64,000 nt of DNA from Symbiodinium natans (lineage: Eukaryota; Sar; Dinophyceae; Suessiales; Symbiodiniaceae), in assembly GCA_905221605.1 (NCBI GenBank), contig CAJNDS010000059.1, positions 60,001-124,000 on the forward strand, read 5' to 3'. The notes below the pieces were generated by a model. That model had not been told where the DNA came from, did not search any database, and saw nothing but the letters and a program-made list of their open reading frames with translations. Of the stretch, positions 25,901 to 37,911 are shown in pieces; the first letter of the stretch is position 1, and every line of letters begins with the position of its first letter. Both the position numbers and the translations under genes were made by a program.

Positions 25901-28220
25901 ACGCATGTGGCCTTCTTGCCCACCATGTCAAAGCCCTGGAGGCCAGTCAGTGTAAAGTTCCCACGTCGGGTGCCCTCGGCGGCCTGGCGCACAGTTTTAG
26001 GGCGCCGGCTCGAGAACTCCCCTCGTGACACCACGTCGCCAAGACAAGCCCCAACATCCCCAGCCAAAGTGGAGGAGCACTTACATCCATTGCAGCCACA
26101 TCCCCTCCGGAAGAAGCTCTGAAAAGGGGCACTGAAAGGCACTTGCAGCACCTGCTGAGAAAACAAATCAACCCCCCACGAATAATAGAAAAGAAAAAAG
26201 AAAGCTCCTGCGGGATGCTTCGGTTCACCGAGGTCGCCAGCGCCACGGCGTGCTCACCAGATCCGAAGGCCGAGTAGGCCGGAACCCTGGCAGCTTGGCA
26301 TTTGCAGGTTTAGGGCTTTAGGGTGTCAGGTTCCATGAGTTTAGGGTTCCATGGCTTTAGGGTTCCATGGCTGTAGGATTTCAATGGCTCAGGGTTCAGG
26401 GGCTAAGGCTACATCGCGACATGCGTGAAGAGAACAGTGACACGCCTAAGCAAGAATTTCTCAATATGTAGCACGAACATTATATATACATAAAATGTGG
26501 ATGTGGACGATACACTGTTTTGAAGACTTTTGGCTTTCTGAACGGCTTTCTCGGCCTGGTGATGACGAGGCCGAGTTCGTCAGCCTTCTCCTGCGCATCG
26601 GAGTCACGTAAACATCAAGCAACCCTCCTGGTGTTTGTGCAGCATTCGGGATCAGATGGGATCAGGAACTATGGAGGCTTTGCAAAGCTTAAGTCCACAT
26701 TGTAGGCCAGGTTAAGAAAAAGGCTCCATCTCCTTGGCGCGCCCTGAAGCCCCACAAAAAAAAAAAAAAAACACGACAACTGTTTCGCGGCCCGGTCCAC
26801 GTCCACGTTGTTGAAACCTCCACATCGCAGCGCCACCATCTTCACCCCGAACTCCTCCAAACCGGGGTTTTGAAGGGCCAGGCCACAGTCCAGGGTTGTC
26901 TTTGTCTGCCTAGACCATGCTTGAGAACATGCTTCGGCCGGCTCTCTGCATTCTTTGAGCAGCGGAGCTTAGGTTTAGGGCAGAAGAGACTGAAAAAAAG
27001 CAAACTCATCAAAGCCCCTAAAAACCCAAGCCGCCCCAAGCCCCAAGCAACCCCAGCATGCTTCGAAGGGATTTTCAGGGCCTTAATAAATTAGAATAGG
27101 GTGCTGGGGGGTATTCTCGTAAAACTAGGAAGGAACCATCAAGGAATTCTACTCGTAATTATCAGGTGTCTCGACTTCCTTCAGCATGGTCAGGATCCCC
27201 GCGGAGCAGTCGTCGTGAACCTTTTCTTCCCCCAACACACGAAATGCCTCTGAGGGCTTCAGAGCTTCTTTTCAACGGACTTTGAGGGATCCAGGAAGCA
27301 AACTACAGTTAGCCCACTCTTCTCGTGTCACGCGCGCCACAACCCAGACCGAGGAACCCACTTCGAGGCACGCGACACCCCTCCAAAACACAAAACCTCC
27401 ACACTCCACCCACGCACACACACACACACACACATCTTCTACACCACCTGAAGGCTAATCACGAATCCCCGCAATGGAAACCGGAGCTCTTGTCATCTCT
27501 TCGGTTCTTTCGGGGCTCCCCTTCGGGACTCTTTCGGGCACTGTCCCACTGAGAGGATCCAAGCCCAGGCACGAAGACGCAGACCTCGGAGGACGTGGGA
27601 CGAGCTCAAAAGAAAAAGGAAAGCCAACTGCCTCACTCAATTCTTGGATGGGCCTGTGCAAACTCTTTGAGTGGGCGCTTCAGGGATTCAAAGGGATTCG
27701 AGGGCTCCATCCTGCCTCAAACACCTCTCCCCTCATTTCCCCACCCATTTTGGGAGGCCCCGGCTGCGTCGGTGCCCTTCGCGTGCATGACGGTCTCAGG
27801 GCACAGCGCCGCCTCAAGCAGGGCTCAAACCTGTTTCCACCAGCAAAAGCACTCCTTAGACTTGTTCTTCTACAGAGTCGAAGCCAGCGCCTTGTAAAAC
27901 TGGAAGGACATGTTGGCGTCAAACTCCTGAAGAGGAAGCTTTCGACTTCGAGGTTGACGCGGTTGCTTTAGGCCGGACGGTGTCTGGTTCATCGCCCTTC
28001 CACTAATTGGGGGGGATTTCCGAAAATAGGGGTACCCCGTTTTTTTCGGGGGTTCGTATACGTAAGCGGGAGAGTATTTTGGGTGCATGATAACAGGGGA
28101 TACTCCCAATTTGGGAGAAAATCTATATCCCGTCCCCTAAAAAACAACTCCCAGGTCCCTCCTCAGCCATCTTCTCGAAAACCTCCTTGTCGTGTGGCAT
28201 TGCGGAGTAGAAGGCGACCT
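22995..28220 (-). CDS. D-2-hydroxyacid dehydrogenase (D-lactate dehydrogenase type), gene 1, 16 exons
   Basis: NAD-dependent reduction of a 2-keto acid, probably pyruvate to D-lactate. Minus-strand exons: 28162-28220, 27885-27926, 27176-27247, 26781-26854, 26208-26286, 25912-25983, 25582-25639, 25359-25407, 25172-25222, 24843-24909, 24604-24646, 24118-24189, 23846-23883, 23607-23645, 23249-23311, 22995-23087 (stop). They join in frame to about 324 residues, the normal family length. Motifs in order: N-terminal VAFYSAMPHDKE, GVKMVALRCGGFNNVD, GEHAVAL, Rossmann VGIIGTGRTG, LFRTSDIICLHVPL, LINAEAIAKM, SRGGLIDTKAL with the catalytic Arg, GLDVVAE with the catalytic Glu, and VVVTSHQAWFTKEAL with the catalytic His. 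Donors are GT (5), GC (7) and GA (3). Acceptors are mostly AG followed by G. The start codon exon was not found. The second exon is the least certain, and substrate is inferred from the family. Confidence 0.88.
25655..25870. repeat. GA then TA/TATG microsatellite
   Basis: GAGAGA repeats (about 25655-25686) pass into A/T-only sequence with many TATATG and TATTTA words up to about 25870. It lies inside the intron between gene 1 exons 25582-25639 and 25912-25983. Tyr/Ile-rich open frames across it are compositional. Confidence 0.85.
26292..26400. repeat. Degenerate telomere-type repeat with TTCCATGGC spacer, inside an intron
   Basis: TTTAGGG words alternate with TTCCATGGC/TTCCATGAG words several times (GTTTAGGGCTTTAGGG, then TTTAGGGTTCCATGGC repeated). 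The block lies in the intron between the exons at 26208-26286 and 26781-26854 of dehydrogenase gene 1. Confidence 0.7.
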
Positions 28221-28319
28221 CTGAAGGGGAGTACCGGAGTATGAACCCCGGTGGTTTGCTCCAACCACCAATACCCCAAGAATTCTCGCCTTATTGGCCC
28301 CTGTTTCTGCTCCAAGCAA

Positions 28320-29850
28320 GAAACACCGAGAACTGAACAGAACAACGGAACAACCGTCGGAACCTGCATTCTTTTGTGGTAGATGCGCTGTCTGTCATGT
28401 CGTCCGTGAACGAAGTGCGTTCGACTGGCGCCTAGATGCAGAGCTGTCAAAATCTCTGCTCCCCACACTTGCCCGCCCTGTAAACTGTGGTCTGGAGCCC
28501 ATGCGATGACCTTGAGCATCGTTGGAACCTGCCCATGGGCCGAGTCGCCCGAAATGGTCGGGTATGCGTGTTCTCCAGCGCCGGCAGCTCCTTCTCCTGC
28601 AGCGTGACTGTCACTGCGTTTCAGACCCGGATTGGAGAAGTCTCTGCCGGATGGTTCAGGCAGCTCAACGTTTCCAACACTCCCATCTCTCAGACAGAAC
28701 CTCCTGCAAGCGCAACGGCGCGCACAAAGGGGGGAGGGGATCTTTACAGAGAGAAAGGCGCAGCGTCTTTCCGAAAGGCCCCTCTCCAAAAGCCGTCCTT
28801 CAGCTCAGGGCCAGGTGCGGGCAGTTCCTTCCTGCTCAGGGAGAGGATGGTGATGTTTTTCCCCTTGTACATGGGCCACAAGATGAAGTACAATGTGAGG
28901 TACAAAATATTACAACATGGACCCGTGAGCTACACCATTATTACCATTTGCTACAGTCCTAATCACAACTCTATGGGAATGAATCCTAGGAAAAAGACTA
29001 TCAATATGTGTAGATATATATATATATATATATATATACGTATAAATATATATGTATGTATATGTATATATATATATATATGTTACATACATATTTTTTA
29101 TACCCCTCTCAGCCCAGGGGCATGAAAGCCATTCGCTGGCTGCGCTCTTGGTGGCGGCCTGGCGGACGCTGGGGGGGAGCCAAGATCCCGCAGAGAGACT
29201 TGCAGAGCAGACGCTCCCCGAAAGCTCCCTAAGACTTCCTTGAAGCAGGGTTTAGGGTTTAGGGTTTAGAGTTTAGGGTTTAGGGTTTAGGGCTTAGGGC
29301 TTAGGGTCCCACATGCCATTCCCTCGCGCTCCCCAGCAGAGTGCGCGCCTTTCCCATCTGCCTTGGGCACCTCCGGCGGCAAGCAGACCTGTTGGCATCA
29401 GAAGGTCAGCCCACCCAGCGCTCACACTCACAGCGGACTCCGTCGTCTTGCTGCTTTTCACTGCATGAGGAGGCTCCCCGGCTCCCCACACCCGAACTTC
29501 CGAAGAGCATTTTTGCAACGCAGCGGAAGCAAGAGCAACTTAGTAGGTCCCTGTAAAACCCTGTGGGACTCGAGCTCAAGATGTCCGACAAGGTTCACTC
29601 TAAGTTCGGAATTAGGTACCCCATGAGACCCCGTCTCACCTCCCACAGGCGGATACCGGAGCACAAAAGGGATCCTGTCCGGTTCTGGCCGAGCAGCCGT
29701 GTCCAGCACTCCATTCTGCTTTGGAGGTCCCGTGCCCTCCCGCACACCTGCAGGTTGCAACAGCAGACCCACAAAGAAATCAAAAGCGCTTCGCGTCTGC
29801 GAGCTTCAATACTGCACCACAAAATCTCCAAGCTTCCTCCCCCAAACTGT
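28320..29850. other. Intergenic spacer between the two dehydrogenase genes
   Basis: The spacer lies upstream of gene 1 and downstream of gene 2. It contains a TA microsatellite (28999-29090) and the telomere-type repeat listed separately. The missing first exon of gene 1 probably lies in the right-hand part of gene 1 or here, but I see no Met-starting exon that joins it convincingly. Confidence 0.5.
29247..29307 (+). repeat. Interstitial telomeric repeat (TTTAGGG)n
   Basis: About eight consecutive TTTAGGG-type heptamers, three of them altered (TTTAGAG, CTTAGGG twice). TTTAGGG is the plant-type telomere repeat, also used by dinoflagellates. The array lies between two genes rather than at a sequence end. 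Confidence 0.85.
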
Positions 29851-29864
29851 GAGCACTAAAAAAA

Positions 29865-32800
29865 TCACCCGGGCAGCACCCTGCATGCTCTTCAGGGTGG
29901 TATCGGAGATGGTCTTCCTGGGCTGGCCCAGCTTTCCCAGAGCGGGGTCGATGCAAAGATTGGGCTTCGCAGAAACTCGTGCAGTGTACTCGGGTAAGTC
30001 TTGATGCTGCGAAGTTTTGCCGCCGAACATGATGTTGGATTTCACTGGAGTGAGGGTCTTGTTTGGGAAGGTCTTCGTTCCAATCGTGGGCCAAGAAGGG
30101 GCTGAGGAAAGCCCCACAGCGCTCAAAATCCTACACCTATTCTTTGAGCTGCAAGACTTCACACTCCTGCTGAAGAACGCCCAGCTTCAATGCCTCCTCC
30201 GTGAAAAATGCCAAGTGCCTCGGCTGCTGATCACACTGAGCTCCACCGCAACCCACCCTTAAAGAGCGATACATCCTCTACACGCCATTAACTGCACACC
30301 CAATTTGGGAGCTTTGGGGGGTCTGAGCCTCCATGATTCTTCCGCAACACACAAATTTCAAGATCCGCACTCTGCTAAATTCCCAAAGTCTCCCATGACA
30401 TCTCGGCCAGGGGGCGGAGTCAAGATCACCTGAGCCCGGGTCAGGGGCTGTGTTCGGGACGGCAGTGACCATTGTGCTGGGGATTTTCGGGTTCACGTAC
30501 AATGTATCCAGCCAATCCCTGCATGTAGAATCACCGATTGCGCCCAGCAAAAGAACCTCCAAAAGCTCTTGCCCAAGACGCGTTCGGCATGCGAACCAGC
30601 GTTGCGATGTTGTCATCGGTAATGCATCCCGTAGAGAAGTCCCTGCGAACTGTGGCCAAATTCTCAGGGGCCTGAAGGGTTGACCGGGCTACGGCTTGAG
30701 GCTCCTTGAGGCAATACGAGCACATCGGGGGGACATGTGCTGGTAGGACCCAAGGAAGAACCACAAAGTCACTACAACTCAGCTGCAATTCCCCCAAAAA
30801 GACACATCCGAACAAACTCGAGTCCCAAAAAGCTCTGCGTCTCCCTTCTTGGAAGTGCGGGGGCTCCCGCCTGAAGAAGTAGGGGGCTTCGCCTTCCACC
30901 ACGTCCATGGCCGCGCCCCCGATGGTTCCATCCTGGAACCACAGAGGAACACCAAAAAAGGAGCCAGTGCCCCCAAACCCCACAAAAAAAAAGCGAAGCA
31001 TGAAGAAAACAAGCAGGAAAAAGAAGGGCTGGTGAGGCACAGAGCCTAAGAAGCCCGTAAAATCCCGTAAATTTCGAGGGCCGCTTTCCCAGCTCTCTCG
31101 GAAGCCTTGAGGCCCTGGATGAGCGCCGTGGTGTCAATGAGCCCACCGCGCGAGGTGTTGACAATCATCATGCCCTTCTTCCTGAGCGGAAGGTACCCGA
31201 GAGGCCCGAGAGGTTGAGGGACGCTGAAGGCTTCAGGGCGGCGCCCGGGGCGCGCTCAAAATTCTCTCATGACTCATGCCCCTTCGACTTGGGTTCCACA
31301 TGGCTCGGGGATCACTTTCGGCAGCGTGCAGAAGCATCCGATTTGAGCGCTGCCCAGCCACATGATCTTCAGCTTCTCAGCATTGATCAGGTGCTTTGTG
31401 GAAGGCAGCAATGGTGCCTCGGCTCATGGAAACTATTCCCGTGGTTCCCAGCATATTCCAAAACTGGAAGATGAGTTCCTAGATGCTCCACAGGTGCGCA
31501 GGTTGTTCCTGGAAAGAAGCCCTGTGCTTCCATGGCTCCGCGTTTTTGTACGTGCTGTTCAGGCCCCTGACATCCTCAAGCTGAGACCTCCCTTGAAGGT
31601 CCGGGGCAGGACTCGGCACTAACTAATATGTGTTCCAACAACTCATGTCCCGAGCTCTATACTCCCTTCCTCTGAAACTGCCCGAAAATGCTTCATGAAG
31701 CCACGGCGCGTGGAGCGAGATAAAGTCACAGGTGGATAGCACCTTTGCCGAGATCGGGCAAGGATTGGGAAAAGCGCACGGGATAAGTCACATAAGAATT
31801 ACAATCGAGAAGGCAAGCGCTGTGGCCGGGCACTCCGGCACTTAGTCCGCCAAGAATCGAAGCCTCTCACTACAAGCACCCGATCTCAACAGGAACTTTG
31901 CTTCAGGTCCCAAGGGCCGTGTCCAGGTCCAGGTAGGGAATGCCCAAACCATCCGGAGCGGGGTCGCTGATCTTCGGGTTCCTGAAACCAGAGAAAGTCT
32001 TGTCAAAAAAGAATCTCAGGCTCGGGCAAACCCTCTCTCTTATGCTGGAAATCTCTCAAGCCTGAGCCTCTTAAGAGTTGTTTCAAGAATGCCATAAGAA
32101 GGCCCCAAGAACGTGTCGCCCTTAGACCCGGAATTGGTGCTCGGCTTCATTCTTGGGTCGTTTGGGGGGACTCTGCAGGTCGCAGATTTCAGGCCTTGAG
32201 CTTGAGGCTTTTGAGGTTTTCGATTTCATCGTGAGAGCCTTAAGCAGATCTTGCCAGATTTTGCCAGGTGTCGGGAAGACATCGTAGGCGACCACATCGC
32301 ACTCAAAGCCCTTCTTCAACACCGTTGCAGCGATGGTTCCGATCCTGAAGGCAGGATGCTGCTAAACCGGCTCGAAGGATTCTGGGAGAGCCAGGGGCCA
32401 TGAGAAAGGCTTCCCAAAAAACGTGGGAGCCTCCGAAGCGACCTTTGGGACGAAAGGAGAGGAGGGGGGGGCTGGGGGCCGGTACCGGAGGCTTCCGGTG
32501 GAACTGGGCAATTCTTGAAAGCTGGGGGGACAGGAGATCTGGCGGAATCTGCGCAACACCTTCTTCTACAAGACTACCAGACCCATCCCACACAACCTTC
32601 ATTCCAAAAACAAGCCCCCCCAAAACCCAAAGCCCTGAGCACCGTCTCAGAAACTGCTGCAAGGGGCAAGCCGGTGCCAATGATGCCAACGCGCTTCCGG
32701 TGAAGGTCGCAGCCCAGCTGGCCGTCCTCGCGGACTCGCTGGGTTTGGGGAGCTTTGGGGTTGAGGAGTAGGGGCGCTCGGCTTGCTGTGGCGTTCGGTC

Positions 32801-34942
32801 CAGCTTGAAGTTGCCCATGCGGCTGTTGCGGTAGGCATTGGGGATGCGCCGGTTCCTGGGATCTTGAGTTCGAGGCCTTCAAAGGGTTTGGAGAGCTTTT
32901 CGAGTGCGTAGCCATGCGCGTTCGAGGGTGTCGGTGGTTTGGGCAGTTCAGGGTTCGGGGGGCCTGCTCAGTTTTGGGGCCTTGCAACTCCCAGCAGGGC
33001 TGGCAGGGACCTTCTTTGGGTTGACTGTTGCAGAGCCGGGCGGCAGTGACAACAACAGCGCCACCGCATGCTCCCCAACAGCGTAGGGGCCTCGGCCCAG
33101 GAAACAACACAAGGGCAGATTCGTCGGCCCCTGCCCCCCCCCCCCCCACAGTTCCCTCTCCTCCCTCAGCACTCCTATGGCCTATGGCAACTGCAAGAGC
33201 CATAAGAGCCTTAGAACCATGGGAAGCCAATCTCCTCTTCAGACCACAACTGTCCGCGAGTTGCTGTAGGCAGGGACACGGGACACCGTGACCCCGGCAT
33301 CCTGGGACACAAGCGCCAACATTCTACAACTACATAATTCTTAAGTAATTATTTCAATATTAATTAAGTACTGAATTAATTGTTCATTTATACAATTTTT
33401 TCAATGTCTTCACTCGAAAGACGAAAAGGCCGGCTCGCGCCTTTGCCGCCCGGAGATCCACGCGGTCGAAGCCGGCACATCGGAGGGCAATGAGCTTCAC
33501 ACCCTCCTCGCCATGCTTGTTGAAGTGCTCTCAGTAAAGTAGATTAGAGAGAGTATAGAATAGTTAGTATCCCAGCATTCCCCCCAAATTCTCCACTGTG
33601 GGGGAGAGGCTACCGGGTTTCACTTCTATATTTGAGACTTCTAAGGATTCAAGGACTCAAGGCTTCCGCGCGCGCCTGTGCTAAGGCCTTGACGACATCT
33701 TCCCCTGGCCAAGCAAGAATGGACAGCAACAAATGAGGCAACGAGTGGAGGAAAGGGCAAAGAATAAAAGAGAGTGCGCCGGAGCAAAACCCGTGGAAGT
33801 TCTATGGCGATTTGTTTGTGCTGCGCAGCTCAAGGATTCAGCGTGTCTTGTGAATTCTGCGAGAAGGTCAGCGGAGCATGATCACAGAATTTCGGGCGCT
33901 GAACTTCGGGGGAGCGCCTGCGAAGTCATTCACGAAGGTGCCTCGGACAGGTGGGGAAGAGGTAGGGGAAACGGTGCAACAAGAGGCAAGAAGGATGCAA
34001 AGGGTCAAGGGTTTTGGGTTTTGGGGGGGTTAGGGCCTAAAGTTTAGGGCTCTTGGTAAAATGGCAACCCTGGAAGTGGGAAGCGCCGCTCGCAACATGG
34101 CAACATCAAGCTTCCTCGAACAGAAGATGCCGATTCTCTGGTGTCCCCCACAGAGCTCACGGGGAGAGAGTGTGTGAGAGAGAGAGAGATGCATCTAGCA
34201 AAGAGCTAAAAAAGAAAGAGAAAGCGGGAGAGAGGGCGAGGGAGATTGTACGTTCTGCCGCTTTACCCCCAAGGTTTTGAAGCCCAAGCAGCAGACCGCT
34301 GAGCAGCCCTTGGCAAGGGACACCGTGTCAATGTTCAGCCTGAGGCTCTCCAGGCTAAGGGTTTGTTTTCCGGAAGCTCTATGCTTCCAAATGCGTGAAA
34401 AAAGGGAAGGGTTGTTCTTTCTGGTAGAGTGCTAGGGAAAGCTCGAAACTGCTGCGTCATGGAAGCCACGGCAAGCCTACGCAAACCTCTCTGGGCCAGG
34501 ACGTCCTCTGTGCCGCCCAAGGAGCTGCTCCGGGTGATAGTCGAAGTCGAAGTTGCACCCGAGCTCCTCCCATGTTGAAGTTGAGGCGCAGAGGTTTCTG
34601 GAGGGTGCGGATAGGGTCTTGAATAAGAAGAATATGAAACCAGAGCAGATACCATTCACTACCTTAACGGAACAAGCAAAAGCAAGAAGAAATCTCAGAG
34701 CCCGATGTTCCTATTCGCGCTTCGCGCCGGAACTCAAGAAAGAGTATCCAAAGGTCTGATTAGATGTTGACCCTGTGAAGGAAGACACGCTGAGAAACCT
34801 TGAGGGCCTCCAAGCAAGTCCCCCAAAGATCCCCATGAAGGTTCAAAGGCACCGAGAGGGCCCATTGGCAGGGTATCCTGGTTGGTTCGGTCGAACCACT
34901 CGCGATCGTAGGGTGCGCAGGAGAAGATGGCAACCTCCCCGT
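29865..34942 (-). CDS. D-2-hydroxyacid dehydrogenase (D-lactate dehydrogenase type), gene 2, about 18 exons
   Basis: Paralogue of gene 1 with the same family motifs. Minus-strand exons: 34878-34942, 34506-34566, 33918-33941, 33676-33704, 33437-33506, 33045-33090, 32801-32855, 32668-32726, 32255-32344, 31918-31981, 31710-31742, 31359-31417, 31106-31181, 30871-30932, 30580-30642, 30461-30476 (tentative), 30186-30218, and about 29865-29917. Motifs: VAIFSCAPYDREWF, TFVNDF, GVKLIALRCAGFDRVDL, AVGEHAVALLLSL, Rossmann VGIIGTGLIG spanning a junction, CDFISLH, KHLINAEKLKIM, SRGGLIDTTAL (catalytic Arg), MDVVEGEAPYFF (catalytic Glu), HLAFFTEEAL (catalytic His) and TISDTTLKSM. Nearly all chosen donors are GC or GA. 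The start codon and exact 3' end are unresolved. The join around the 16-base exon is the weakest point. Confidence 0.82.
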
Positions 34943-36980
34943 CTGGAGCGGTGTTATGAGCTCTGGGGGGGGGTTACAAGCCTGCTTCTCTACCCAGAAA
35001 ACAGGCGGAAGAGCCCGAAACATCTTGTGCACACACGCCGTCCCGGACTCCCCGCACCAAGCCTTGAAAGAGCTGCGCTTCCGCAGGGAGTGGACCTGAG
35101 CCGACAATATATACATGGAAAAAACACATGTGTGTATACAGTATCATCTACATCTACATGTACATATACGATGGGGCCAGGATGAATAAAAGTGGCCGCT
35201 TGCTCAGCCAGTCACAAACCAACGGACCTGCAAAACCTCCTCACTCAAAAAGCATCCAAAATGCGAGCAAAAGCACATGCACTGCAGTTCGGTTGCCGTA
35301 AATGCGACCAGGCACAGGCGACCGATCTCGAAAGAGCCAGGCAACGAAGTCCTCTGAGCACAGGTCTCTTTGAGGCCTCTTAAGAACCTGGAACAAAGCC
35401 AGAACTGTTTCCACATAAATGCGCAAAGAGACACTCCAGGTGGAGAGGCCCCAAGGAGAAGGGGAAGCAAGAAACCTAAAGTCAGCAGGCTGCAACGCGC
35501 CAAACCAGGTCCCTGCCAGTGGCGAGTGGAGGTCCTTGTACTCCACCAGCGGCCCCCATGGGTGCAAGAGTGACTCCTCGGATAGTGGTGGCCGTGTGGG
35601 AGAAGAGGCTCCTTCGCGTCATCTCCCCTCCCCTATTTTGATCCGTCGTCACAGAGTCAAGAGTCGTGTCCCACCTTACTTTGCCCCCCCAGCCCCCAGC
35701 GAGCTCAGAGCTGAGAAGCGCAAACAAATTCCGAGCCGGGGGGGCAGAATGCTGACGAGCGCACAGGTCTATTGCAGCGTTGACGTCTTTAGGCTCTTGC
35801 ACTAGTGGACCCATGGATGTGTCTGAAGTCAAGGCTTGAAAAACCTGAGAGACATTGCTGGCTTCAAACCCCTTCCCAACCTGCATTCATATGACATTTC
35901 ATATCTGTCCCAAAATCGCGGAAACAGTTTCAAAGAATACGGAAGTCCCTAACGGTTCTCATATCTGTTCCTTAAATCGTGAGACAATAATCCTGTCCTA
36001 TGTGCCTGAAAACCTTGAAAACCAAAAAACCCCTGAAAGCAACAATAGTCCAGCCCAGCGGCGATCTCGTCGTCGTGCCAAGCGTCTGGCAGAGCAGTCT
36101 TGAGGGCCTCAGTCTACTGGGGGGAGGGCCTCTCCCTCCAACCACCTCTTACACATCTGGGACATTATCACAAAGAGAAAACAGATGCTCAGCAGAACAT
36201 AAGCGGGCTTCTGGATCAAATGAGACGGTCCCATACGGCCTTGGCTTTAACCTTAACCTTGACAGATCCTGGCGAATTTGGCGGTTGACACCCCCCCCCC
36301 CCTGCAAGATTCGCCCCCAACCTTCTCGAGCAGCTCGGATTTCACTGTCCCGGTACCTGCTTGGAGCGTGCTCGGTCAAACATGGTCGAAACCAACTTAC
36401 AAGATGTGTTATTAGACAAACTCTGCAGGTCTGTAGACTCAAAATGTTCGAAAATCTGAAAGTCGGGCAGTGGAGGGCGCTGGAGATGAAAGGCATTGGG
36501 GTTTGGGGGCATCAGGAAGCTGCACAAAAGCTCCTCGCACGGCGCCTGCAACGTCGACCTTCGCGCATTGGGCGATGATCGTCTGAGCCATGGCTCTGGG
36601 CTACCGGCTCGCAAGGCACAAGAGGGCCAAACTCAATACCTAAGCAAGTCAAACAAAACGAAGGGTGAGAGCACGGCTTGGGGTTCTGCAATGCAGCAGG
36701 TTCAGATTTGCCTGGCACTTTCGTAATGGAAGCCCGAACTTCGAAACACGACACGCTACTGCTTACCTAGGAGGCAGGCCGGACAGGGCTGCAGAAGACA
36801 CAGAACGCATTCGAGTTGCCATGACGTATACTGAGTGTAAATGTGAAAAAAGCTGTCTGCAAATATTCGTCAATCCGTGGGATGGCTGGCAGTGGCCGCA
36901 GCATCCAGACCCGAGCGTTGTGGAGATAACGGTCATGGTGGCGTTGGACGCAAAAGCAACGAGCACAAGCGTGTAGTTCA
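34943..36980. other. Unassigned region upstream of dehydrogenase gene 2
   Basis: No recognised gene. Some minus-strand stretches look exon-like without a family match: about 35790-35880 (KGFEASNVSQVFQAL), about 36060-36105 (TALPDAWHDDEIAAGL) and about 36540-36600 (MAQTIIAQCAKVDVAG). The first exon of gene 2 may lie here. A short C run is at 36290-36302. Confidence 0.3.
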
Positions 36981-37020
36981 CAAGCGTCGGACGGACAAAA
37001 AAAATCACGTCGAACATCCC

Positions 37021-37203
37021 CACCCTCCCCTTCAAAGGGGGACACAAACATAGATATGGATATGGGCGCGGCTTACGGTGCTTAGCATTTTCTTGCAAGC
37101 ATTGCTGCTACGAACTTCGTGGCTCATGGTCCTTGCTACGCGCTGACCGAGCAGGTTGGTCTTGAGAAAAGTGAGGCCGCGCGTGAGGGTTGGAATTCAA
37201 TCA
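37021..37203 (-). repeat. Inverted single copy of the 250-bp satellite
   Basis: Reverse complement of about 180 bases of the satellite unit at 37975-38150: it begins with CCTCCCCTTCAAAGGGG, includes GCGCTGACCGAGCAGGTTGG and ends in GAGGGTTGGAAT. It is diverged by a few per cent. Together with the array at 37912-38750 it forms a large inverted repeat with a 0.7-kb spacer. Confidence 0.85.
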
Positions 37204-37659
37204 TTATTGGATGATCAAGGCTGGCTTCGGGGACCAGTGACCCGACGAGCTGGACTTTGGGGAGATTGGGGATTGGGACTGGAGTACACCTATGAATGGA
37301 CAGGCTCCTGCCTGGATGGTTGGCCAGAATGTTGGGAAGGGCGAAAAAGGACCTTCGCGCACACAGACTTGCCCTGCGTGACTTCTCAATTCGCTGAGAT
37401 CTCATATGCCTGATGTCAGTTGGTGGTGATGTTTCACATACATCACCGCAGTTTTTCACAACCCTCGACTGACCACGGAGCCAGACCTTGCGGCGCGTGA
37501 ACCCGCTCCTGCGGCGGACAATGCGCTTCTGCAAAGCTGTGTATTTGAACTCGATGTGGCAGGACAGAAGCTCTGACAAACTTGGCCGAACAGGCATGGG
37601 GCTCACGGATCAGGAATGATGGGCAAAAGTTGGCAAGAGGCCCAGCCCAAAACAGGAGC

Positions 37660-37896
37660 GCCCAGCCCAGAATCTCCCTGGAGGGACCCCAAAGTGTCCA
37701 GCTGCCCAACCCCAAATCTGCCTGGTGCCCAAGGTCGTCTTGGAGTGCCCAATCCCCAGGCTGCTGGAGTGCCCCAATCCCCGAGTCTGCCTGGAGTGCC
37801 TAACCCAACCCCAGAGTCTTCCTGGAGCCCCCAACCCCAGTGTCCCTGGAGTGCCCAGCCGCAGAGTGTCCGTGGAGCGCCCAACCCCAGAGTATC
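37660..37896 (+). repeat. Minisatellite of CTGGAGTGCCCAACCCCAGAG-type units
   Basis: About nine imperfect units of roughly 24-27 bases, built on the words TGGAGTGCCCAACCCCAG and AGTGTCC/AGTCTGC. It creates Pro/Trp-rich open frames in several phases, which I regard as repeat artefacts. It lies in the spacer of the inverted satellite pair. Confidence 0.8.
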
Positions 37897-37911
37897 TCTA
37901 CCAACACTTGC

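Noticed and set aside
25741-26028. Tyr/Ile-rich open frames
   Set aside because: A product of the TA/TATG microsatellite inside a dehydrogenase intron.
33361-33410. AT-rich block as an origin or promoter
   Set aside because: It is a short AT-rich stretch (TTAATTAAGTACTGAATTAATTG-like) in an intron, without any supporting feature.
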